DNA from: Diphasiastrum complanatum
Lineage: Eukaryota; Streptophyta; Lycopodiopsida; Lycopodiales; Lycopodiaceae
Reading direction: 5' to 3'
DNA length: 64,000 bases
Assembly: GCA_029204225.1 (NCBI GenBank)
Contig: CM055111.1
Span: 47,669,224 to 47,733,223 of the forward strand
Positions 10,832 to 22,660 of the stretch are shown in pieces. Both the position numbers and the translations under genes were made by a program. Under the pieces are notes generated by a model, which was given only the letters and a program-made list of their open reading frames with translations, did no database searches and was not told the origin of the DNA. How positions within the stretch are numbered: position 1 is the stretch's first letter; the number at the start of each line of letters is the position of its first letter.

Positions 10832-13067
10832 GATCCTCACGACAACACAACATGAGCACCATCGCAACAAACAGTTAAACCTGTTGCTCAATCGAGAAGT
10901 TTCTTGTAAACTTCTAGATCACCATCCAATACACCAGCTCCATAATGCAAAACATGCTAATAAGATTTCCAATGTGCCAATCCACAATAAATCTAGGATT
11001 CGAAAATCCATATAGAGATTCGGTTCTGAATCTCTTGTTCACAGAGGTCCTCAGGACATAGTACCTCAATAATACCTGCATCTCAAGCTATATCTTACAA
11101 CATCTACTATCAATGATGGTCGATTTAGTGTAACCAACCCTGGGGCGAAGCTCACTTCTGTCTGGGCATTCAGATGCATAGAGACAGAGCGAGACGACTG
11201 CCTTGTTTTGACAAGGGCATATGAGAGTAAGTCACATTACTCTACAACACAAATGAAATATTACAACTATCAAGGTGACTTATCAATGTTAATGAATGCA
11301 AGTTTTGTTCGACAAGTGCTATACAGTTCTCACTCTCTGCCACATTTGTTTATTTTCTTGTTTCTCTTCACCTATTTTGTGTGATTGATTTTTGCATGAG
11401 GAATAGCTACTGCACGAGAGTCTTCTATAGAGCATCTCCAGAACACATTTTTATTCATCTCACCATCTTTAGATTCCCTTGCACAGAAATTTAGGATTCT
11501 TGAGAAATAAGCGAAATCCATGTCAAATTAAAGTTGATTCTTGCATCTCATCATCATATTCAATTTCAAATCAACTACAGCAAGATCGAAACAAATTTAG
11601 TTAAAATTTGTTCAATCTTTAGTCCAATCACATGTTCACCGTGTTTTCAACTACATGTTCCACACACCGATCCAATCCTGAGCATGAACAATTACTAGCA
11701 ACAACATCCTCACCAACAGATTTTTTTTTGGGGGGGGAGAGAGTGGACCTGCTTGGATCCACTGGAGCAGTTACGCTGCCAACAACAACACCAACAAGAT
11801 CGACAGCCAAGGTCACAAGTCAAATATGAAAACGACAAGGCTAAGAAGACAGATGGGCAATCCAAAGAGACTCAATCAGAAGAAGTACTCCAGTCACAAC
11901 CAAGATCCTTCAGAAAGGGAAACACAAACATTGGAAAATCAGTCTCTTTCTTCAACCAACCTCTTGCCATACTTCTGCGCCCATTTTCATGCCTATCGTC
12001 CACACCATCTACCGTTGTCACCACCATCCTTCCTTCCATCTGTTTGTTTATCATCCGTTTACTGTTCTTCTGAGAAATCCCAAGTTTTGATAGTCTTACC
12101 AAAGTAGCTGATAGATCATTGCAAATGTCCTGTGGAGACCAACTGCCACCTACAATGGATGATCAGCCAAACGAAGATCTAAGAAGTATACGAAGCAGCC
12201 AGAACAAATAAAGAGAAAGATCCAAGAAGCTGAGGAGGAAAGGACAAAACTTAAGCAACAGATGAGTCAGATCAACCTTGATCAAAAGAAACTCTCTGGA
12301 GCAATGATAGTTGAATCCCCTCTTATGAAGCCCAAAGAGATCCAAAAGTAATGGATCAAAAGAAAGAGCTGCAGAAAAGAGATGAAGACAACCGTGAACC
12401 TGCAAGATAAAGTGAATTCCTCACCCATCAAGTGGTGGTCAAAGCTCGACATTGCAAGGGTCCAAGGTTGCAACTGTAGAACTATCAGTTCCTTCACCTT
12501 TTCACCAAGCCTTCATCATGTTCCCTTACCGTTATTAAACCGTCCATCCAAATCTGTTCCTACCACCCAATTTTTGTTGATGAGTCCATCCCCTTGAGAC
12601 TGATAAATCAAGTTTGTGTAACCTACAGATCAAAGGTTTTCCTTGAGACTGGAACTTCAACTGAGGGAAGAACCACGGAGACACCCAGAAGAAAATGGAG
12701 GATACAGACCTCCAAGGAGTTAGAATCTGCCAAGAAACCATAGATGAAACCGTCAATGGCAGATACAAGTGACAAACAAAAAGACACATGGAAAGCACTT
12801 GAGCATACAAGTTGCAATGTTGTTGAGAGCTCTCCAATTTTAAGAATGTCAACCACTTATAACAATAAGACATTCTGGTTAAACTGCGACAATTCGTGAA
12901 AAACAATTTTTGTGATAAAGACTGGCGACAATAAGCACTTGGTTTTATGTAAGCGAATGAGGATCTACGCTTTTCCAAGTGACGATCGAAGACGCCAATG
13001 CAAAAACGGAGCGACATTGTCCAATATGAGTTGCAGTGGGTCCTGCAACACATTAGGGGTGGGATGA
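10832..13067 (+). other. 3' internal region of the gag-only element
   Basis: Largely non-coding. A coiled-coil-like stretch rich in Lys, Glu and Gln can be read at about 12215-12350 (for example EAEEERTKLKQQMSQINLDQ), suggesting remains of a second protein. A T-run plus G-run lies at 11720-11738. It ends in the polypurine-like tract at 13054-13067. No pol homology is seen. Confidence 0.45.
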
Positions 13068-13389
13068 TGTTGGCTGATTCTGTCGAATCCCCAAGATACT
13101 CGGATAGAGCAACTCTCACCTTAGACCGAGGAGGTCTCTAAGAAGACGAGACTAATGAAGACTGAGAGCCGAGTATGAGAGCCGAGGAATACTAGTTAGT
13201 AATGACAAGTAAGAACTGTGTAAGCCTCATGGTGAATCCCGAAAGATGGAATGACCATGTAGGAACTAGTATTTCTAGGCAAATGTAATAAATGCAAGTA
13301 GACCCCTCTCAAAGAAAGTAGAGTGAGCCACCTTTTGATGGTGACCTCTAGTGGAGAACATTATTCCACTTGTAATTTGTGAAATGTGA
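13068..13389 (+). repeat. truncated 3' LTR of the gag-only element
   Basis: Near-identical to the first ~330 bp of the LTR at 5101, from TGTTGGCTGATTC through CTTGTAATTTGTGAAATGTG. Similarity stops abruptly at about 13389, so some 700 bp of LTR is missing and no target-site duplication can be read. Confidence 0.85.
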
Positions 13390-14285
13390 AAGTTCGTTGC
13401 TTTCTTGAACGAACAACACTTCATCTTTTTGTTCTACATTTTATAGAACAAATCCTCATAATAATTCTGGTTACTAGGTATATTCAATGTTATTACATAT
13501 TGCTACATGTATGATTTGTGATGTGGAATTTGGAATCATTCTAAATTTGATAAAATTTAGTAGAAGTGGATGGCAATCTAGCTAGCTTGTTGAGCAATAT
13601 TGCTAGTCAAATTTGCTTAGCCAACAAGTTGGACATGCATATTTTTTTTGTCTAGCAATTCGCTAATCTCATTTTCTCGAGAGTTTAAATAGTGAAATCA
13701 CTTTTATTCCTTTAGATCATTATAAGAATTGGCCAAACAAATTTTTTCTTGTCTAGCAACTTGCTGATCTCGTTTACAACCAAGATACCTTATCAAATTA
13801 ATGATCATTGACCATCAAACGCACTTGTTTTCTCCTTACACAACAATGTACTCAAAAAAATTTGGGCACATGATTTGTTCCAAGTTTATTTCAAGAAATG
13901 AGGTTTGTAAAAATCATTCCTCATTCATTTCATGCTTCAGTTTAAACTTTGCTTCATGATTGTTACATGAAGGAGAAAACCGTAATTCCAAAAATCACAA
14001 TATGTATAACACACTTGCAAAACTATAGTACTACAACCCACAATATAAATTTCCTATCCGATCCTCTTTCATCAAAAGGAGACAGGACACAAGAGGTTTG
14101 TTTGCTGGCCCTGCATCATATTCTATCATGAACTGGAGATATGAAAAACTACAGGCCATGTGAGTCAATCCAAGGAGTTGAAAATTTGTTGATTTTCATT
14201 GGAGTGTCAAATTGAAATACTGTTGGGTATCCATGCTCCAGTGAGTCCAGGTTTGGAGCTAGGAAAGAGGAGGGTATAGGGCACG
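13390..14285. other. no recognisable gene
   Basis: AT-rich intergenic sequence. It has weak local repetition of TTTTTTTGTCTAGCAA-like words near 13640 and 13745, but no supported coding region. Confidence 0.4.
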
Positions 14286-14475
14286 ATGCTTGGGGCCACC
14301 ATTTTTCAGCCTTCTTGTCTCCATGACCCATGTTTTTGGCTTTTGACCACCAGAGTTGACTGTTGCATCATCTTCATAGTAGATATTCACATAATCTTTC
14401 ACACACTTTTTTGTGGCATCCCAAATATCAAGCCCATCCATGGCAAATGGGGAGTAAGCAATCAACAATTATAAT
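14286..14475 (-). pseudogene. lipoxygenase exon fragment
   Basis: On the minus strand the translation contains PFAMDGLDIWDATKKCVKDY followed by VNIYYEDD. In a second frame (from 14331) it gives MGHGDKKAEKWWPQ. Together these match the conserved plant lipoxygenase stretch PFAxDGLEIW...Y...YY ...GHGDKKxExWWP that lies before the catalytic iron-binding C-terminal part. A frameshift falls near 14330, and neither flank continues the lipoxygenase sequence. It is therefore a single-exon-sized relic, not a gene. The family call rests on motif recall; the isoform is not assignable. Confidence 0.7.
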
Positions 14476-14639
14476 CCATATTTTGCAGATGGATCCATCG
14501 CTGCGATACCTCTACACACACAACATAAATAGTGCCCTTTATAATTAGTTTTTTAGATATTTTCTCAAAGGAGCAGAAATTTGTCTGTTGTTTCAATACA
14601 TTTGAAATTTAGAGAGAAAAACTTGCAACCAACGATGGC

Positions 14640-15145
14640 AAATAAATTTTTCTCATAGAAAAACGAGATTGGTGAATTGGCCAAGCAAAAAAAATTGTCT
14701 GCTAGCATTGCTCGCCAGCGAGCAATGATGGCAGACAAATTGTTCTCATAGAAAAACGAAACTGGTGAATTGACTAGGCAAAAACAATTTGCCTGCCAAC
14801 ATTGCTCACCGGCGAGCAATGATGGAAAACAAATTGTTCTGATAAAAAAAAAAGATTGGTGAACAGTTGGCCAGGCAAAAGACATTGTGTGCCAACATTG
14901 GTCGCCGGCGAGCAATGTTGGCAGACAATGTTTTTTGCCTTCGTTGTTCCAAACAATTTTTGTTGCCTAGAGCTGGCTGGCCAAGCAAATTATTTTTGAA
15001 TGGCCATCTCACTCTTGGCCAGAATTTTTTTTTCTCGAAAGTATCAGCGAAGGCAAACAAATTTTTGTCTGCCATTATTGCTCATCGGTGAGCAATGCTG
15101 GGCATATTGCTCATAGGTGAGCAATGCTGGGCAAACAATTTTTTT
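14640..15145. repeat. tandem ~95-bp repeats with central palindromes
   Basis: Three successive units of about 95 bp share CAAATTGTTCTCATAGAAAA, TTGGTGAA, GGCCAGGCAAAA and a palindromic core around GCTCGCCGGCGAGC. The palindromes sit at 14706-14727, 14800-14821 and 14890-14923; the last is 34 bp with one mismatch. Two more cores (15077-15096, 15106-15125) follow a diverged stretch. Each would form a hairpin in single-stranded DNA or RNA. No transposase is associated. Confidence 0.85.
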
Positions 15146-18100
15146 TTCACAGAGGCCGGTATGTGGATGAGCCACTAGTACCTAGTCTCTTTGCGATTCC
15201 TAGCATTTGGTAGCATATAATGAGCTCTACAACAATCGTAGCCACGAATCTCAATGATACGTTGGTCAGCAATACTAGTTGCTATGCAGTCTATCGTCTC
15301 AGTCAGGCCGCCGATGGTGGGGGCTTGGGCCACGGGCAGCAGTCTTTTCGCAAGTGCGAGCCTAGAGGCAGCCAATGCTAAGTAGCATCTAGGAGGCTGA
15401 AGGGTGGTACAAAAAAAATTGATTGACAATATTGATCAATGAGCTTTGTTGATCTGAAAAAAAAAACATCCATTGAGCTGTGAGATAGAGGCTGATACTA
15501 TTTTGGAGACCATTGGGCCACTACGGATTATTATTGAGAGGCCGTGAGGAAGGAGATTTTGTTGATAGCAAAAAATGTGAGTGAGCAAGATCCTAGTTTC
15601 TACATGTTCTCAATTGAAGTTCTCAAAGAAAAATGAGATTAGCTTGACTACCTTGTTGATTCATACAATTTTTTTTTGCTTGGCCTCTTTCAAAGCTAAA
15701 CTCTTTCAAAGATGCCAAACCTTTTGGAGAAAAGTTCAGAGGTGGAAGAGGAGCCATTGGATCTGTCGATATCAATATGAATTTGGCACATGCCCTAGCT
15801 TCTTGAAGTTATGTAGGATTTTGAAAATCCCACAAAACTATTTTTTTTCCCCCTAGAGTTAGATCTCCAATAGCAACATCCATGTAGCACATAATTGCTT
15901 GCTTAGTCTCAAAAGCATATTAGGAAATATTTGTTTACAAATCTTTGAAAACTCTTGATTGATTGCCTTTAACTTCAATTTAAGGTTAAATTTTTTTTTT
16001 TATTATTAAAGGTTATGGCCCACGTATGTACTCTGTAGCTTTTGGATAGGCATATACTTTTGAAGGTTAAGTGTAATAAAAAGCTTAGAGATAGGTATGA
16101 CATGAAAAAATTCACACAAGAATACGCAAACGAGCGAAAACAGTGAAGCACACATAGATGACACTTGTAAAAAGTCCAATAAATTGTTTTAGAAGAAAAT
16201 TAAATATTTCATTAAAAAATCTCAAAAAAAAATAAATTAAAGTTCGCTGAAAAAAAGTTTGAAGAAAATTAAAGTTCGATTGAAAACTTTTGAACGGATG
16301 TCGAGATTACAGAAAAATCCAATTGTTGGTGGACACTGAAGTGATAACTACAGAGGTGTCTAATGCGAGATATATAAAGAAGTCAATGTTGACCGACAAG
16401 ATAGGAAATGTGGCTTTGGCATTCCACTTGGATATGTAGTCACTTGCAATGGCTCATTTGAGGTGCAAAGGGACTCTTCACCCCCGTTGGTTTGTATTAT
16501 GTCCATGACCAGTACATAGGATACAATATACTCCTAGTCTTGGATACGCGGTACTCCAGTGAAACAAGTTGTTAGTTATGCCACGTCATACTGGACGTGA
16601 CCCGAAAGTAACTAATATCCTTGTGAGGCCCAGAACACACTAAATGGAGTTTAGACAAGGTATGAGATAGTGTATGCATGTGTAGAGTTATCAATAGCAA
16701 TTCATAGTTGGTCCATGCATAGGACTCTATTATAGGTGAATCTATGTATAGGGAACATAGGGCTATGCATGGCTATGTGCCCATGATGCTTTTGGCTTTA
16801 TATAAGAGGTCCAAACTCGCCCTACTCCTCATCATGGTTCTTGATTCATTGCCAGGCCCTCACTCTACATTCATGCTTCTTGTTCCTTGGCTTGGGGGTG
16901 AGGCTTCTAGAGAATGATTGGATGCTTCTACTTGGTTGGGTGGTTTCTCCACAATGTGTTATCCTTTGTGTTTAGGATTTGTAAGCAAGATCTAAGGAGC
17001 TTCCTTATAGTTTGTGTCAAATTTTGACTCATAAAGCCATTTGAGCTATTTGGAATGAAAGGTTGTGTTTGAAGTGTATATTCAACGAGGATGGCTACTC
17101 TATAGAAAAGGGTGAATTCAATTATCGTTGGCAGCATCCTCAGGGCAAAGCATTCTTGTAAAATATCATATAAAAGCCAAATGGAATACAATTTGGGAAT
17201 AACTGAATTTCAAATTTGATGGAAGAATCTCCCATGACCCATGTTGGAGTAACATGTAAGGGCACATAATTATTTGTTGAAAGCAAACATCAAATTTTTT
17301 GTTGGATGGAGGCAATACATGACGTTTTTTCATGTGACATAAAACATGTTCTATTATCTATACATTGTTATATATCAATGGTATGTCTAGGATGGTTGTA
17401 AACGTAACCAAAAAAAAAATTCAAGTTTCAACTTTACGTCGTCTGTTCTAGCCTCAATAATCTACTCATGTGTGTGAGATCACTTGTTAGCAATAATAAT
17501 TAGAAAGGCAAAGGGAAAATAGATAGATCTTATATTTTATTTGGCTGTATTTAGCTAGTTTTTTGTTATCATTAAAATAAACTCCAAAAATTTTGGTTGG
17601 CATGCATGATCAGTATTTTTGGAAATAAACTCGCAAAACTCGTAATTGATTTACTCGCAAAATGTTTGGACTCTCTACACACAAGATTGCAAGATATCAC
17701 AAATAAAGTGCACCAATGGGCAGATGAACCCAAGAGAACTCATGTATAAGCATGAAGTGAGATAAGAGTGAGAGAATGTGTCTCTTCCCACGAGTTTATA
17801 ATAGGTCCAAACCTAATTTGAAACTTGGTTTCCCTCCATAATGAAAAACCCATCTATTTTTGTGATAGATGCAATGTCTCTACTATTCAATTTGAATCTT
17901 CTAAAACTCGTGTATTACACTTTCCCACACTTTTAAAAAGTGTTTATTCAAATGCTTTTAAACTAATATAACTTTGAAAAGTCAAACTTTAAGTCCAATA
18001 TAGAAATGGCCTGACATGTGTATTTAACAATTTATTAAACTATGACCAATCTTAACTAAACTAGTTGAAATCTTTCACATTAAACTATTGTGATGATTTG

Positions 18101-18842
18101 CAAAAAGATAAGGTGCGAGTGTGAGCATTAAAATAAAAATTTTCACCTTCCGAATTTAATGAAATGCAATATTTATTTTTTGAAGCTTTTAACAATTTGA
18201 AGGCCCAAAATTATCGAGAATTTGCAGCAAATCACCCATATTATTGAATGATGATTTGAGTTGAAGCATAATACATAACACATGTGTTTTGTGTTGGAGC
18301 CGACACGTGGGTGTTTCAAAGCTTCTCTTAAACTTGAACATGGCCCCTGTCCAACTCTATCTTTCCTCTTCGTCACACTAAATTCTAAAATTTTCTGATT
18401 GACCACACATGTATAGGGCCTAGTCAACATTGCTCTCCCCTCATGCCGCACTACTCTCCTCTTCCTCCTGCACTTCTATTTCCCAATCCTTTTTCATATC
18501 AGGCCAGTGATTGTGCACCAAGGTTCTTACATCCTTCAGCTTGCTTCACTTCAATCCTAACTTTTAATCTTTGCCAGTCACTCAAGCTTCACTTCTAGTA
18601 AAAGTTCATGGAATCTGAGTTGCTCCTCTGTGAAATGCTCAAAGAGGGGACGAATAAGTGAAAGGAGGCAGATTTTCTAGTGCTAATGAACAGCGGTGCT
18701 AATGAACAGCGCTGAACGAAAGATCTGTATGTGCAGCCCAGTTTCTTCTGAAGTTGCCGGCAGGAAAGGAAGGAATTGTGGTTTCGCGCCCAGTTGCAAT
18801 AGTTCTTCTGTTCAGTGTCGTAGCAGGCAGAGCAAGGCGTGT
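15146..18842. other. no recognisable gene
   Basis: AT-rich DNA with several poly-A/T runs (for example 15452-15462, 15984-15996, 17410-17419). The short open frames have no recognisable domains, and no convincing mobile-element ends were found. Confidence 0.4.
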
Positions 18843-19035
18843 CTTGGTTTTGGATTACGCATCAATCAAAATTTGATCTGAAGGTGTCTCTGGTTTTTGA
18901 TGACCCATCAAAATTTGTGTTTTCTGGTTTTGGAATACCCATCAAAACTTGAGCTTAACGTGTGTCTTAATTCTGGATTACCCATCAGAATTTGATCTCA
19001 GGGTGTGTCTTAATTTTGGGTTAACCATTGAAATT
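18843..19035 (+). repeat. imperfect ~50-bp tandem repeats
   Basis: About four units are built on TTTTGGATTACCCATCAAAATTTGATC with spacers containing GTGTGTCTTAATT. They lie 2.1 kb upstream of the transporter start codon. The surrounding 18.4-19.2 kb is less AT-rich than its neighbours and might hold a 5' untranslated exon or promoter of that gene; this is speculation. Confidence 0.6.
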
Positions 19036-21092
19036 TCATTATTACTTTTGCTTGCGTTCCTGCTTGTGCTGGCATGGGTGTGTGCTGTTTGTGCGATCCT
19101 TGTGTGAGAGATTCCGAGTTGCAAAATGGGACTTGAAGATGATGAAGTCGCTTTAAGACTTACTGACGCGCAAAAAATGTAAATTTTTTATTGAAGCGTG
19201 AACATTGACACATATATCGCGGTAGAATGCATTATGCTCAGGCAGACTCGCGGCTTAATGCAAATAAAGATTAAATCATAAGCCCTACCAATCTCAACAC
19301 CATGCTAGTGCCACAAGTTGATCCTGTCAGACCATAGCGTTGAGCTTTCTGAGATCTACCTGCATCCAGTACCAATTTTGAGAGTTGGGTTAATCCTAGT
19401 GTCTTGAAACTAGCCTTGTGATGATAATGTGGGTGAATATGCATTCCACACAGCAACTATCTGGGATGGCTCACTTAAACTGTTCTTTATACCAGAGTTA
19501 CAATGCAGGTCTCGGATAGCAACCTTGCTGTATCTTTAGTAGCCTGCCATATTTTTTGTTTGATTTAGTTGACTATTTACAGTCTTGATTGGATCTCAAA
19601 AGAACAGCTGAATGCTGGTAAGCAGAAATTTAGTCATGATTTCATGATCTAATTGTTTAGGAATGTTTTAGTTTCTACTATTCAAACAAGTTTCTATGAG
19701 AGAAAATGTAGCCATTTTTTTGATTTGATATTGCAGGACCTAGGCACATCCGATCTATCGTTGGAATGATCCTAGAGGCTATAGTCTAATCTGCAGCAAA
19801 AGAGAAAAGTTGAGAAAGGCATGCTGATTTGATTGTTTGAAGTTACGTTCTAAATAAGCTTATCCTTTAATTATTATTTTAGTGCATCTAGCTTTTCGTG
19901 AGTGTGTGGGCTCGTGGAGCTCTACATGAAGGTCTTTCCTTTCTTACCATGATAAATTAGTTTGAGTTGAGAACATTACATTCAGAGTTATTTAAGAACC
20001 CAATATTGTACAAGTTCAAAGGAAAAGAGCATTGAATACTAATACTCTCCTTGAGTACTTGATTGGCTCAATAGAATAATGAGAAGATGAAGACTCTGAG
20101 TAGAGCTTTGAAAGGTTGTTTCCCAAATTCAATCTTGAGAATTGACTCAACATGAAGGAAGTACGCTAGTTTTTAGCTAAATATGATTGTTCTCAAGCTA
20201 ACTAGGGTTAGTTAGCTTGGGGACTAGCAAGACTTGGTCAATGTTTGATTTGGGTTCATGAAAACCTAGAAGTCTTTGGCTGGATAGGACATGCATCAGG
20301 ACTCAACTATCCCATAAGCGCTTGTGGATTATGTCCTTTGGTTGTAAGAAAGTGCTTGGACATTAGGTGAAGCAATTGTGGTCCAAATTGGTGAGAGCTC
20401 TACTATATTTTCGACTTTAAACAAGCCATGACACACTCCCTTTCTAGCAGGCCATGGTAGGATGGGACACCATTGTTGATATATGTAAGAGTATTGAATA
20501 CCATAACAAATCCTAGGCTCATGGGAATGTACGGGTTCATTCCGTGGTTGGGTGTTGAGTCTCGTCTCCATGCTCTAGTGGTTATAGATGAAGGCCTTTT
20601 GCTAGATCTAGTCTCAAGCTTGAAGAATTTGTTTTTGGAATCAAGAGCTCGTTCAAATGTTATTTAAAATTAGTCCTATAAGGGCAAGGGCCATATCCAA
20701 AAGGACTTAACGTGTATTTTCTTCCCAAACCGGGATTTGTCATTTTTAGATCTTTTGCTGCAAAACAAGAAAACTTGGAACTTCTCAATCAAAGTCATTA
20801 ATATATTTGTTGCAATTTTTTTGCTCAGAAACATTTGAGGCTTTTCTGACAATGGGAATGAGAACATGATAGAATGCTTATTGTATGCACTAGGCATACT
20901 TTTTTTTTTTGTTTTTGTTAAGTACAAATAGGCTTCAACTCCGTAAAAATGTAATTCCTTTTTTTTTTCCACTTTTTACTAACTTTGTATATCCTGGCAC
21001 GAAAAATTGTGGTTCTTTAATGTTATTGCTCTTGGCAATATGGTAATTCTCTTGCATGATAAATTTTCGTGGTTTTCTGTGTTAAAATACAG
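19036..21092. other. upstream region of the transporter gene
   Basis: AT-rich DNA without a supported gene. It ends in a polypyrimidine-poor but acceptor-like TTAAAATACAG immediately before the ATG at 21093, so part of it is probably a 5' UTR intron. Confidence 0.4.
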
Positions 21093-21367
21093 ATGGAAGG
21101 ACAAGATTGTGAAAGTACATTTACTTTAGAGGATGCAATTGACTCCATAGGCTTTGGTCAATTTCAAATGTTGATATTGTTGTATGCTGGAATCTCATGG
21201 ATGGCTGAGGCAATGGAGATGATGTTGCTTTCTTTTGTGGGGCCAGCAGTTCAAAGCCTTTGGAACCTAACTCCAAAAGAACAGAGCTTCATTTCAAGTG
21301 TGGTTTTTGGTGGAATGATGATTGGAGCATACTCTTGGGGCATTCTCTCAGACTTGAAGGGGAGGAG
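21093..21367 (+). CDS. OCT7/NIAP-type transporter, coding exon 1
   Basis: This is the first coding exon of a major-facilitator-superfamily sugar/organic-ion transporter of the plant organic cation/carnitine transporter 7 (nicotinate transporter NIAP) type. The start chosen is MEGQDCESTF, directly after an AG acceptor-like site; an in-frame ATG at 21069 lies on the other side of that site. The peptide contains the family stretch EAMEMMLLSFVGPAVQSLWN (TM1 and the following loop) and the MFS motif A at GILSDLKGRR, between TM2 and TM3. The exon ends AG with GT at 21368, leaving two bases of an Arg codon, and this phase fits the exon at 31922. The product should sit in a plasma or organelle membrane; the substrate is inferred from family only. 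Confidence 0.88.
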
Positions 21368-21682
21368 GTACATCTTCACGTTCTCACTTATTCCATGTAG
21401 TAGTGTCAATTTGCTACAAAGGAAAATCACACTATTCCTACTTTGCTTGTTATTGAAATGTAGCAATTATCATGTCTTCTACATGTACTAAGATGGTCAA
21501 CATTTCACAAGATAAGTTTCTTATTGATCAAGATTAGGTACATTGTACTGTTGAACACTATTGCTAAAAAACAATGCATCCATCTAAACCTGAGAAAACT
21601 TAATGTAATTTGGCTAATCAGTGCCAATTTTGTAGATTTATAAGCTTTCATGTTGTACCTTTTAAGAGTGCCCAAGTGCCTT

Positions 21683-22660
21683 TGTTGGCTGGTTCTGGCG
21701 AATCCTCTAGATACTCGGCCAGAGTTACCCAAGAGCACCTCTCACCTTAGACCGAGGAGGTCTCTGAGAAGATGAGATGAACAAAGACTGAGAGCCGAGA
21801 AGTACTAGTTAAGAATGACAAGTAGAAACTGTGTAAGCCTCATGGTGAATCCCGAAAGATGGAATGACCATGTAGGAACTAGTATTCCTAGACAAATGTA
21901 ATAAATGCAAGTAGGCCCTTCTTAGAAAAGTAGAGTGAGCCGCCTTTTGATGGTGACCTCTAGTGGAGAGGATAATTCCACTTGTAATTTGTGTAATGTG
22001 GAAATGCCACTAGGATGCCACCTAAGGAGCTCTCTTCCTTATTTAAGAGACTCCCCCTTTGTAGAAGGGAGCTTTTTGTGTAATGTATCTACTCCATGCT
22101 TAAATGAGAATAGCTTCCACGAGTTTGATGCATTCTTGAGCTCCTTGATCATTCTTGTTTCTTGAGTGATGCATCATCCCTATTGTGTCTGGTTGTGGAT
22201 TGTAGTTGTGGATTAAAGTAGCGTGGATTAGATTTCCTGTCTTTTGTGGATCAATGTAGGAATCAACATTGTGGTAAATCATCTTGGCTGGGTTGTGGTT
22301 TAAGTCTTGCAAATCCTATGACAGCCCATTTATTGATGTTCTTGGCAGTCCAAAAATCAAGAAATGTGTGTTTCTTGATCTTTGGGCTCTGAATAAATGC
22401 TGTTTAGTTTAGTTTCTTGTTTCTTGTTTTAGGTAGGATGTATGCTTAGTTTAGTTTTCATATTTCAAGAACCTGTCCATTTTGATTTGCAGCAGTAGAA
22501 AGTAGGATTCATTGTTTGTTCAACTGGACTGCATGCTGATTTTATGGTTGAATGCATTGGTTACATGCTTGGGTTTGAATGCATGTGATACGATTCAAGA
22601 GAGATGAATCTGAGCATCCTCTGACAGGATCTGTCCCTTCTGCCTAATCTAGGCTTTAAA
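21683..22660 (+). repeat. LTR copy related to the gag-only element
   Basis: Starts TGTTGGCTGGTTCTGGCG and follows the LTR at 5101 with moderate divergence and small deletions. It includes the TTATTTAAGAGACTCC promoter-like block near 22039 and the CATCCTCTGACAGG block near 22617. No gag follows and no partner LTR is nearby, so it is probably a solo LTR or 5' fragment. No clear target-site duplication was found. Confidence 0.75.

Larger units (their letters stand above)
5101..13389 (+). mobile_element. gag-only (non-autonomous) LTR retrotransposon
   Basis: The element is bounded by a 5' LTR beginning TGTTGGCTGATTCTG at 5101 and a truncated direct copy of the same LTR at 13068. A purine tract (AGGGGTGGGATGA) lies directly before the right LTR, as expected for a polypurine tract. 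Between them are tandem-repeat leader sequence, one gag reading frame (9479-10831) and about 2.2 kb of largely non-coding DNA. No protease, RT, RNase H or integrase is seen on either strand. The layout fits the non-autonomous TR-GAG/LARD type, which depends on enzymes made elsewhere. It is defective: the gag frame has three stops and the right LTR is cut short. Confidence 0.75.

Noticed and set aside
12535..13119. 194-codon minus-strand ORF
   Set aside because: Overlaps the 3' internal region and LTR of the gag-only element and has no recognisable domain.
19125..19182. Short ATG frame (MGLEDDEVALRL) upstream of the transporter
   Set aside because: Only 18 codons, no splice link to the exon at 21093 shown, and no family match.
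21069..21092. Upstream in-frame ATG giving an eight-residue extension of the transporter
   Set aside because: It lies before an acceptor-like AG that abuts the next ATG, and the extension has no family support.
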